Position numbers and translations under genes: made by a program. Below are positions 1 to 5,457 of a stretch of 5,457 nt of DNA, piece by piece (positions within the stretch are counted from its first letter, which is position 1; each line of letters opens with the position of its first letter). The DNA comes from Aquimarina sp. (GTDB lineage: Bacteria > Bacteroidota > Bacteroidia > Flavobacteriales > Flavobacteriaceae), in NCBI GenBank assembly GCA_020628975.1, contig JAHDEF010000071.1, forward strand, positions 3,111 through 8,567, given 5' to 3'. The notes beneath the pieces were generated by a model. That model did no database searches, was not told the origin of the DNA, and was given only the letters and a program-made list of their open reading frames with translations.

Positions 1-2
1 CA

Positions 3-1202
3 TGTTTAACAGGTGTTTTAGGTTTAATGTTAGCTACCAGTGGCGATTATAACTATGAAGCATTGGACAATCATAAATGGGCTGGAATAGCAACTACAAT
101 TATCGCTCTAATCGCTTACTTGTTAAGTCTCGATTTATCTATTTTTAAAGCTTTAAAAAAACAGCTGTATTTAGTAATGGTTACTGTTATGGTAGTTGGT
201 TTGTCAATAACAGGGCATATGGGGGGCAATTTAACGCATGGTGAAGATTATTTAACGCATTATATGCCTTTCAAAAAAGAATCTACAGATCCGCTAAAAC
301 GACCAGAAGTTACTGATATAGCCCAAGCTGAATATTTTGCCGATGTGGTTCATCCTATCATCAAATCTAAGTGTTATAGCTGTCATAATGCCAGCAAAAT
401 GAAAGGGCAACTTTCTTTTGAAAGTATTGAAACTTATAGCAAAGGTGGAAAACACGGAAATACCATAGTGCCAAGTGATGCTGAAAAAAGTGAAATTTTA
501 GTACGTGTAAATCTTGACGAAGACGATAAATTATTTATGCCTCCTAAAGGTAAAACACCTTTAACAGCTGAAGAAAAACAAATTATTACAGCATGGATAA
601 ATCAAGCCAAGGCAGATTATAGTGTTAAAATTGTAGATACAAAACCTAATGATGAAACGTTAGCGTTGGTGTCAGCATATTTAAACCTAGACGGTCACAC
701 TTCGAGCGACATGATTCATTTTGCACAAGTGCCTTCGGAACAACTAAAAAAATTAAGAGATTTAGGTTTTTCTATTCGAGAATTAGCAGCTGACTCTTAC
801 GCCTATGATGTTGTTTTGCCTTCTAGTTTTAGTACTAAAGAAAACATTTCAGAGAAACTTTCAGCCCTATCCGAAATCAAGAATAATATTTTATGGTTAA
901 CCTTAGAGAATACAGGGATTAGTGATGAAAATTTAAAATTAATTTCAAGCTTTGAAAATTTAAGATTATTAAACTTACCTAAAAACGATATCTCAGATGT
1001 TGGAATTCAGGAGTTAGCAAAATTAAAAAATCTTAATAGTCTTAACGTGTATAATACTCAAGTAGATTATGATGGTGTTTCGAAGCTGTTAGAGCTTGCT
1101 GCTTTGAAAAAGATATATGTTTGGAACACTAATTTAGATGAAAAAGAAATTAACTTACTTAAAGAGAAATACACAGAACTTAATATCGTATCAGGTATTT
1201 AA
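3..1202 (+). CDS. Membrane-anchored c-type cytochrome with C-terminal leucine-rich repeats (5' end outside window)
   Basis: The frame is open to the left edge, and residues before the first ATG (position 27) continue a hydrophobic helix, so the true start lies upstream. Of 399 visible residues, about 1-15 and 26-70 hold the end of one membrane helix and two more, ending in an HMGGNLTHGEDYLTHY segment. This resembles the DUF2231-type membrane domain of Bacteroidota and Planctomycetes. Next comes a single-heme cytochrome c domain of the 'planctomycete cytochrome C' type: CYSCH (C124, C127, H128) binds heme, and M179 in FMPPKG is the likely axial ligand. From about residue 295 there are four 24-residue leucine-rich repeats, with a more degenerate repeat-like stretch before them. 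The heme domain must be periplasmic for attachment, so the repeats probably are too. A role in electron transfer beside a periplasmic oxidoreductase is inference; substrate and partner are unknown. Domain assignment is confident, function is not. Confidence 0.85.
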   Translation, partial: CLTGVLGLMLATSGDYNYEALDNHKWAGIATTIIALIAYLLSLDLSIFKALKKQLYLVMVTVMVVGLSITGHMGGNLTHGEDYLTHYMPFKKESTDPLKRPEVTDIAQAEYFADVVHPIIKSKCYSCHNASKMKGQLSFESIETYSKGGKHGNTIVPSDAEKSEILVRVNLDEDDKLFMPPKGKTPLTAEEKQIITAWINQAKADYSVKIVDTKPNDETLALVSAYLNLDGHTSSDMIHFAQVPSEQLKKLRDLGFSIRELAADSYAYDVVLPSSFSTKENISEKLSALSEIKNNILWLTLENTGISDENLKLISSFENLRLLNLPKNDISDVGIQELAKLKNLNSLNVYNTQVDYDGVSKLLELAALKKIYVWNTNLDEKEINLLKEKYTELNIVSGI

Positions 1203-1217
1203 TGGTATTAACTTAAA

Positions 1218-1249
1218 AAAGAAAGCAGGATTCGTTTACTGCTTTCTTT
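1218..1249. terminator. Bidirectional intrinsic terminator between convergent genes
   Basis: A perfect 11-bp inverted repeat (AAAGAAAGCAG at 1218-1228, CTGCTTTCTTT at 1239-1249) encloses a 10-base loop. It lies 15 bases after the cytochrome gene stop and 19 bases beyond the murB stop. Read on the minus strand, the stem is followed by a run of six T (complement of the A tract 1215-1220), so it should work best for murB. On the plus strand the T-rich right arm then runs into GATTAAATTG, a weaker U tract. Shared terminators of this kind are common between convergent genes. Confidence 0.8.
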
Positions 1250-1268
1250 GATTAAATTGTTATTTATC

Positions 1269-2285
1269 CTAAAAAATATTTACTTCCATTTCTAACGGAA
1301 TCGTATATTTTTTAGTTATTTCTTTTTGGATAAATTGCGCTAGCGATAAGATTTCATTTCCTTTAGCCGTGCCTGTTTTGTTAATCAAAACCAAGGCTTG
1401 ATTGGGGTGAACACCTGCATTTCCTTTAACAAAACCTTTGAAGCCTGCTTGGTCAATTAACCAACCTGCGGGAATCTTAACCTTTGTGTCGGAAATCGGG
1501 TAATGAGGCATTTCAGGAAAGCGAATTTTTAAAATTTCATAGTCCCCTTTTTCAATGATAGGATTTTTAAAAAAACTACCACTATTACCAACTTCACTAG
1601 GGTCGGGCAATTTGCGTTTTCTAATAGCAATTACGGCATTGGCTACGTCTTGAATTGTTGGAAGATTCTTTTGTGACTTTTTCAACTCATCTTCAATAGC
1701 TCCATAAGCTGTTTTTAGAATATGCTTTGTAGTAGAAAGTTTAAAAGTAACTTCAGTTATAATATATTGATCTTTGATTTCATTTTTAAAAATTGAATCT
1801 CTATACCCAAATTTGCAGGTTTCAAGGTCAAAAACTTCTACTTCAAAAGTTTCTCGGTGAATGGCTTTACATTCTACAAAATTGTCTTTTAATTCGACGC
1901 CATAAGCGCCAATATTTTGAATAGGAGCACTTCCTACACATCCAGGAATTAAAGAAAGATTTTCCAAACCTCCCCAATCATTTTTTATACAGTATTGTAC
2001 GAAATCATGCCAATTTTCTCCAGCTTTAGCAGTAACATAAATTTCATTATCGTTTTTAATTTCTGAAGAAATACCTTTAGTATTTATGTGAACAACCAAG
2101 GCGTTTATATTTTTGGTAAGTAGCATATTACTACCACCACTTACAATGAAAAGCGGAAGTTTATTTTCGGAAAGAATTGTTCTTAAATCGTCTTCGTCGG
2201 TAACAGAAACAAAAGACTTGGCCGTTACATCAATCCCAAATGTATTATAAGCTTTTAACGAAATGTTTTCTTTTATTTGACACAT
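1269..2285 (-). CDS. murB: UDP-N-acetylmuramate dehydrogenase (MurB, type I)
   Basis: This cytoplasmic FAD enzyme uses NADPH to reduce UDP-N-acetylglucosamine enolpyruvate to UDP-N-acetylmuramate, the second committed step of peptidoglycan precursor synthesis. At 338 residues it matches the length of the E. coli enzyme. FAD-binding segments are SGGSNMLL (49-56) and PGCVGSAPIQNIGAYG (114-129). The catalytic set is present: R162 in YRDS, S237 in GSFFKNP (the serine that protonates the intermediate) and a glutamate in the terminal LEMEV (332-334). Y194 in TAYGAIEDEL fits the substrate-binding tyrosine loop that defines type I MurB. An in-frame TAA lies upstream near 2315, and MCQIKENISLKAYNTFGI aligns with the usual N-terminus, so the ATG at 2285 is well supported. 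The leader has only a weak purine stretch (GGAAAGAG, 11 bases before the ATG). It follows the aminotransferase after a 106-base gap; no pathway link is evident. Confidence 0.97.
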   Translation of the reverse strand: MCQIKENISLKAYNTFGIDVTAKSFVSVTDEDDLRTILSENKLPLFIVSGGSNMLLTKNINALVVHINTKGISSEIKNDNEIYVTAKAGENWHDFVQYCIKNDWGGLENLSLIPGCVGSAPIQNIGAYGVELKDNFVECKAIHRETFEVEVFDLETCKFGYRDSIFKNEIKDQYIITEVTFKLSTTKHILKTAYGAIEDELKKSQKNLPTIQDVANAVIAIRKRKLPDPSEVGNSGSFFKNPIIEKGDYEILKIRFPEMPHYPISDTKVKIPAGWLIDQAGFKGFVKGNAGVHPNQALVLINKTGTAKGNEILSLAQFIQKEITKKYTIPLEMEVNIF

Positions 2286-2321
2286 ATTGTAGATTGCTCT
2301 TTCCGAGAGTAGACTTTAATT

Positions 2322-2346
2322 TAGATACTTTTAAAGTTTAAATCTA
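2322..2346. repeat. AT-rich imperfect dyad in the aminotransferase-murB gap
   Basis: TAGAT (2322-2326) pairs with ATCTA (2342-2346), and inside it ACTTT pairs with AAAGT around a central T (2327-2337), with a 4-base asymmetric bulge (TTAA). No T run follows on the minus strand, so it is not a convincing terminator for the aminotransferase gene. It could be an operator upstream of murB or chance in AT-rich DNA. A second tiny stem, CTCT/AGAG at 2297-2309, lies nearer the murB start. The rest of this 106-base gap shows no clear promoter of the Bacteroidota TTTG / TAnnTTTG type. Confidence 0.2.
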
Positions 2347-2391
2347 TAAAATTTAACTTCAGATAACCATTCCCATTGTAATTAAAATACG

Positions 2392-3588
2392 CTAGCGTTT
2401 AAGGTAGGCTTCTAAAGCTAAGGCTAATATTTCAGTAGCACGCTTTAAGTCTTTTGTATTTAAAACATAAGCAATACGAATTTGATTTTTTCCAGCATTT
2501 AAGCTTGAATAAAACCCAGCCGCAGGTGCAACCATTACAGTTTCTCCTTGGTCACTAAATTCTTCCAGCATCCATTGTGCAAACTTTTCAGAATTTTCAA
2601 TGGGTAATTCAACCATGCAATAAAAAGCACCTTTGGGTATAGAAACTTTTATGTTTGGTATTTTTTTTAAGCCATTAATTAAAGTGTCTCTTCGTAATTT
2701 GTATTCAGCTACAACTTCCTCATAATAGGTTTCTTCAACATCTAATGCAGCCTCGCTTGCAATTTGCGCAAACGATGGCGGACTTAAGCGTGCTTGTGCG
2801 AATTTCATTGCAGTTTCCATAACGCGCTTGTTTTTGCTAACCATACATCCTATACGGGCACCGCACATGCTGTATCGTTTTGAAACCGAATCCACCACAA
2901 TGGCATGTTCTTTTAATGATTCTTCTTCTAAAATAGAATAATGTTTACTGCCAGAATCATATACGAATTCACGATATACTTCGTCAGATATTAAGAAAAT
3001 ATCATACTTTAACGCTAAATCAGTTAGCTGTTTTAATTCTTCTTTAGTGTATAAATATCCTGTCGGATTTCCTGGATTACAAATTAATATAGCTTTTGTT
3101 TTATGCGTAATGTGTTTTTCAAATTCTGCAATAGGAGGAAGCGAAAAATCATCATCAATCGTTGAAATAACAGGTACTACCGTAACTGTAGATTGTGTAG
3201 AAAAGCTATAATAATTAGCATAAAAAGGTTCAGGAACAATAATTTCATCACCTGGGTCGGTTATACTACCCATAGTGAAAATTAAAGCTTCACTACCACC
3301 AGTTGTCACAATAATATCTTCGTAATCAACATGAATATTATGTTTAGCGTAATACAATGCTAACTTTTCTCGTAGACTTTGATTACCTCCTGAATGACTA
3401 TAAGCAACGGTATTTAAGCCGTGATTTTTTACAGCATCAAGCGCAATTTTAGGGGTTTCAATATCAGGTTGCCCAATATTTAAATGATATATCTTTTTGC
3501 CATTGGCTACAGCTTTCTCTGCATAAGGAACAAGTTTCCTAATGGGGGAATGAGGCATAGCGGTTCCTTTACTGGATATTTTTGGCAT
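2392..3588 (-). CDS. Class I/II pyridoxal-phosphate-dependent aminotransferase
   Basis: This is a fold-type I (aspartate aminotransferase family) enzyme of 398 residues, the usual length, cytoplasmic and without a signal peptide. Visible motifs in order: substrate-side NIGQPDIETP (37-46), cofactor phosphate contact TTGGSEAL (95-102), NPGNPTG (171-177, N174 contacting PLP), SDEVY (201-205, D202 pairing with the pyridine nitrogen and Y205 with the ring hydroxyl), the Schiff-base lysine K237 in SVSKRYS, R245 in CGARIG, and R371 in NQIRIAY, which should bind the substrate carboxylate. The family transfers amino groups between amino acids and 2-oxoglutarate. Aspartate, aromatic amino acids or alanine are possible donors and the sequence does not decide. 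CGARIG replaces the more familiar GWRIG. An in-frame TAA about 13 codons upstream makes the ATG at 3588 the first possible start; the leader is A-rich (AAAAAACAAATC) with no Shine-Dalgarno, as is common in Bacteroidota. An internal ATG ten codons in is less likely. Confidence 0.93.
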   Translation of the reverse strand: MPKISSKGTAMPHSPIRKLVPYAEKAVANGKKIYHLNIGQPDIETPKIALDAVKNHGLNTVAYSHSGGNQSLREKLALYYAKHNIHVDYEDIIVTTGGSEALIFTMGSITDPGDEIIVPEPFYANYYSFSTQSTVTVVPVISTIDDDFSLPPIAEFEKHITHKTKAILICNPGNPTGYLYTKEELKQLTDLALKYDIFLISDEVYREFVYDSGSKHYSILEEESLKEHAIVVDSVSKRYSMCGARIGCMVSKNKRVMETAMKFAQARLSPPSFAQIASEAALDVEETYYEEVVAEYKLRRDTLINGLKKIPNIKVSIPKGAFYCMVELPIENSEKFAQWMLEEFSDQGETVMVAPAAGFYSSLNAGKNQIRIAYVLNTKDLKRATEILALALEAYLKR

Positions 3589-3636
3589 GATTTGTTTTTT
3601 ATAAAAGCTGCAAATTTCAGAAAATTATAGTTAATA

Positions 3637-3661
3637 GTGAATTTTTGTTTTAATAATTCAC
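3637..3661. repeat. Inverted repeat GTGAATT/AATTCAC upstream of the aminotransferase gene
   Basis: A perfect 7-bp inverted repeat (3637-3643 and 3655-3661) flanks an 11-base AT-rich spacer. On the minus strand the stem could extend by two more pairs past an A/A mismatch, leaving an AAAAC loop. It lies about 49 bases upstream of the aminotransferase start and about 51 bases after the epimerase stop. No T run follows, so an operator is as likely as a terminator, and chance is not excluded. Confidence 0.25.
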
Positions 3662-3685
3662 CATGACTTTAAATTTTCATGTTGA

Positions 3686-3703
3686 TTACATGTTATGATG
3701 TAA
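3686..3703. repeat. Dyad TTACAT-6-ATGTAA just after the epimerase gene
   Basis: A perfect 6-bp inverted repeat (3686-3691, 3698-3703) with spacer GTTATG begins 9 bases after the epimerase stop codon on the minus strand. It lacks a following T run, so it is at best a weak terminator. A related TTACA/TGTAA dyad precedes the same gene at 4585-4597. A protein-binding site or a shared hairpin is possible but unproven. Confidence 0.25.
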
Positions 3704-3711
3704 AGCTAGTG

Positions 3712-4581
3712 TTAAAATACCTTGATTTGATAGCTGGCTTTAAAACTTTGTGAAGGCGCTAAAGAAATGCTTCCTTCTTTATCAAATAAATCTTGTTTAC
3801 TTTCTATGGTATCAGCATGACCGATCCAAGGTTCTATACAAACAAAAGGTGCTTTTGGTGCAGCCCAAATTCCTAGAAATGGAAAATCTTTGAAAGAAAC
3901 CTCAATCATTTTGCCTGTAGGTCCGTTTAGTGTGGCCGTATTAGAATTAAGATGCTTAAAAACTAAGGCATCATCGTCAAACAAGTTTTTTGTAATTTGT
4001 AATTGATCAGATTTTTCTAAAACAACCTCTGTTTCTCCTGTGATTAGCCCATTATCGTTAAGGAAATATCGTTTCTCAGTTTCTTTATTTTCAAATGTTA
4101 TGAAATAATCTTCATGCGTTGAGCCTTCTGAAAGTATATTATAAGCGGTATGACCACCGATCGAAAAAGGAAGATTTACCGTATCAAGGTTTATAATTTC
4201 GTGAGTGATGTCAAGTATATTTTCTTTCAAAGCATAAGTAACCACTAACTTAAACTCAAAAGGGTAAACCTGAAGTGAAGCCTCTGAATACTGTAAAGTA
4301 GCTTTGATAGTTAGATTATCTACTTTTTCTATATTCCACTCATCGCTTTTTCTAGCAAAGCCATGTCGATTTAAATGATAGGGCTTATCATTGTAGTAGT
4401 ATGTATTTTCTTTTAAATTTCCAATTATGGGAAATAGAATAGGGGCTTGTCCGTTCCAATATTCAGGGTTTCCTTCCCAAAGCATTTCTGTATTAGATGT
4501 TTTGTTGAAAAGGCTGACCATTTCTCCACCTAACTGTTTTATTTCAATTTTAAGTGAAGCGTTTTCTATACTGCAAATCAT
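3712..4581 (-). CDS. Aldose 1-epimerase family protein (LacX-like mutarotase)
   Basis: The family interconverts alpha and beta anomers of aldoses in the cytoplasm, feeding sugars into phosphorylation. The 289-residue length fits the short LacX-like branch rather than the longer GalM type of about 340 residues. Motifs in order: LGGEMVSL (17-24), EYWNGQAPILFPIIGNLK (40-57), NRHGFAR (71-77, H73), IGGHTAYN (141-148, H144 as general acid) and CIEPWIGHAD (248-257, E250 as general base). By motif these match the His-His-Glu set of characterised galactose mutarotases. The middle motif reads GGHTAY where GGHPAF is common. There is no signal peptide, and the protein ends in the beta-rich stretch expected of the fold. 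An in-frame TAA lies only two codons upstream, so the ATG at 4581 is the earliest possible start; the leader has no Shine-Dalgarno and carries a small dyad. Neighbouring genes are not sugar-related, so the substrate cannot be inferred. Confidence 0.9.
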   Translation of the reverse strand: MICSIENASLKIEIKQLGGEMVSLFNKTSNTEMLWEGNPEYWNGQAPILFPIIGNLKENTYYYNDKPYHLNRHGFARKSDEWNIEKVDNLTIKATLQYSEASLQVYPFEFKLVVTYALKENILDITHEIINLDTVNLPFSIGGHTAYNILSEGSTHEDYFITFENKETEKRYFLNDNGLITGETEVVLEKSDQLQITKNLFDDDALVFKHLNSNTATLNGPTGKMIEVSFKDFPFLGIWAAPKAPFVCIEPWIGHADTIESKQDLFDKEGSISLAPSQSFKASYQIKVF

Positions 4582-4584
4582 ATG

Positions 4585-4597
4585 TTACAAGATGTAA
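4585..4597. repeat. Dyad TTACA-AGA-TGTAA immediately before the epimerase start
   Basis: A 5-bp inverted repeat with a 3-base spacer ends three bases upstream of the epimerase ATG, and a further TGTAA copy follows at 4600-4604. Its position overlaps where a ribosome would bind, so a regulatory effect is conceivable. The same half-sites occur downstream of this gene at 3686-3703. At this length and base composition chance is quite possible. The rest of the 78-base gap (4582-4659) shows no clear promoter or terminator. Confidence 0.2.
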
Positions 4598-4659
4598 GGT
4601 GTAATATTTCAGCTTAAATTCATTAGCATTATCAAGGAAATTAAAATCTTCAAACTAGT

Positions 4660-5457
4660 TTACTTTTTAAAGCGCTTATTGAAGTTTTTATCTCCGCGTG
4701 TTTTGGGTTTTTTATATTTTTTAGCCATTTCGCGGCGGTAGCTTCCCCCTTGATTTTCTTTTTTATTTTTATCTTTCTTTTCGTGATATGAAGCTCCTTT
4801 TTCAGAGCCTTGAGTGCGTTTCTTACGTCGGGTTGTATCAATTTCTTTAACCTTAGGGCGCTCATCGGGGGTTAATTCCTTAGAAATTTCCACTTCTTCA
4901 GGAAAAGGTAGTTGGGTAATTTGCATTTGCATCAACTTTTCGATGTCTTCAAGAAATAAAGCTTCCTTTTCAGTTGTCATTACAATGGCGTGTCCCTTCT
5001 TTTCTGCACGACCCGTTCGACCAATACGGTGAATATAATTTTCAGGATAAGAAGGTGTATCTATATTTATTACATGGCTTACACTTTCAATATCGATACC
5101 ACGTGCCATAACATCGGTAGCTACCAAAATACGTTTTTCTCCAGCCTCAAATTGTTTGATACTACGTTCTCTATAGTTTTGAGTTTTATTGGAATGAATA
5201 ACCGCAATTTGTTCAGGGAAATGCATTCCAATTCCTTCAAAAATTCGATCTACCATGCGTTTATTGCTTCCGAATACAATCACCTTATGATATGTTTCAA
5301 TATCTTCAAGTAGGTGCTGAAGTAAATTTAGCTTGGTGTAAAAATTTTGAACTTGATAGCCTTCTTGTGTTATGTTTGCTAATGGGGTTCCACTCATAGC
5401 AATGGAAATTGTAGAAGGATCAATAAAAGAGTCTTTAATAATTTTTTCTACTTTTTC
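4660..5457 (-). CDS. DEAD-box RNA helicase, C-terminal half (5' end outside window)
   Basis: The minus-strand frame is open to the right edge: 20 residues (EKVEKIIKDSFIDPSTISIA) precede the first internal Met at 5397 and resemble the end of the DEAD domain, so the gene continues outside. The 265 visible residues contain the second RecA-like domain: motif IV-like VIVFGSNKR (59-67), motif V VATDVMARGIDI (112-123) and motif VI YIHRIGRTGR (141-150), whose arginines contact ATP and complete the active site. Motifs Q, I, II (DEAD) and III are out of view. The last 58 residues are low-complexity and about 41% Lys/Arg, a tail typical of RhlE-like helicases that adds RNA affinity. The expected role is ATP-driven remodelling of RNA duplexes in ribosome assembly or RNA decay, often under cold conditions. 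The exact subfamily is uncertain. The stop codon overlaps a perfect 10-bp palindrome (AAACTAGTTT, 4652-4661). Confidence 0.93.
   Translation of the reverse strand, partial: EKVEKIIKDSFIDPSTISIAMSGTPLANITQEGYQVQNFYTKLNLLQHLLEDIETYHKVIVFGSNKRMVDRIFEGIGMHFPEQIAVIHSNKTQNYRERSIKQFEAGEKRILVATDVMARGIDIESVSHVINIDTPSYPENYIHRIGRTGRAEKKGHAIVMTTEKEALFLEDIEKLMQMQITQLPFPEEVEISKELTPDERPKVKEIDTTRRKKRTQGSEKGASYHEKKDKNKKENQGGSYRREMAKKYKKPKTRGDKNFNKRFKK

Noticed and set aside
3609..3618. GAAATTTG on the minus strand before the aminotransferase, close to the Bacteroidota -7 box TAnnTTTG
   Set aside because: The first base differs from the consensus and no TTG or TTTG element is found at the expected distance upstream, so a promoter call is not supported.
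4652..4661. Perfect palindrome AAACTAGTTT at the helicase stop codon
   Set aside because: It has no loop and no T run, and it does not extend beyond 10 bases. It overlaps coding sequence and is most likely chance.
4650..4865. A 71-codon minus-strand reading frame, Lys-rich, overlapping the helicase 3' end
   Set aside because: It lies in another frame of the helicase's basic tail; its lysine richness simply mirrors the A-rich codons of that tail. The helicase motifs in the other frame are decisive.
4814..5313. Two plus-strand open frames (4814-5032 and 4990-5313) opposite the helicase
   Set aside because: Both are antisense to conserved helicase motifs V and VI, their predicted proteins show no recognisable domain, and there is no convincing start context.
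1269..5457. One operon of helicase, epimerase, aminotransferase and murB
   Set aside because: The gaps of 78-123 bases, dyads between genes and unrelated functions do not support a single transcription unit, although read-through cannot be excluded.
1..5457. A novel defence, mobile or CRISPR-like system
   Set aside because: All sizeable genes belong to familiar families. No repeat array, transposase, integrase, toxin-antitoxin pair or shift in base composition is visible.

Overview
The window looks like ordinary chromosome from a marine-type Flavobacteriaceae (Bacteroidota). The DNA is AT-rich, the starts mostly have A/T-rich leaders without a good Shine-Dalgarno, and the protein families are typical of that group: a membrane-anchored cytochrome c with leucine-rich repeats, a PLP aminotransferase with a CGARIG motif, a LacX-type mutarotase and a DEAD-box helicase with a very basic tail. 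The lineage is inferred from gene style; there is no rRNA or other marker to prove it.

Layout. A plus-strand gene cut by the left edge (3-1202) encodes a membrane protein with a periplasmic single-heme cytochrome c domain (CYSCH) and C-terminal leucine-rich repeats. It converges on four minus-strand genes. Read in their own direction from the right edge these are: a DEAD-box RNA helicase cut by the right edge (5457-4660), an aldose 1-epimerase-like protein (4581-3712), a class I/II aminotransferase (3588-2392) and murB (2285-1269). A strong hairpin at 1218-1249 sits between the convergent stop codons and should terminate transcription from both sides.

How the genes relate. The minus-strand genes are co-directional, but their gaps are 78, 123 and 106 bases and their jobs differ (RNA remodelling, sugar anomer interconversion, amino-acid transamination, peptidoglycan precursor synthesis). 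I see no evidence for one functional operon; they are probably housekeeping neighbours. The cytochrome/LRR gene probably belongs to a cluster lying to the left of the window.

No RNA gene, CRISPR array, insertion sequence or attachment site is visible, and no gene-free stretch exceeds about 125 bases. Nothing looks like a new defence or mobile system. The item most worth a second look is the modular membrane-cytochrome-LRR protein. Short TTACA/TGTAA dyads flank the epimerase gene and are a minor curiosity.
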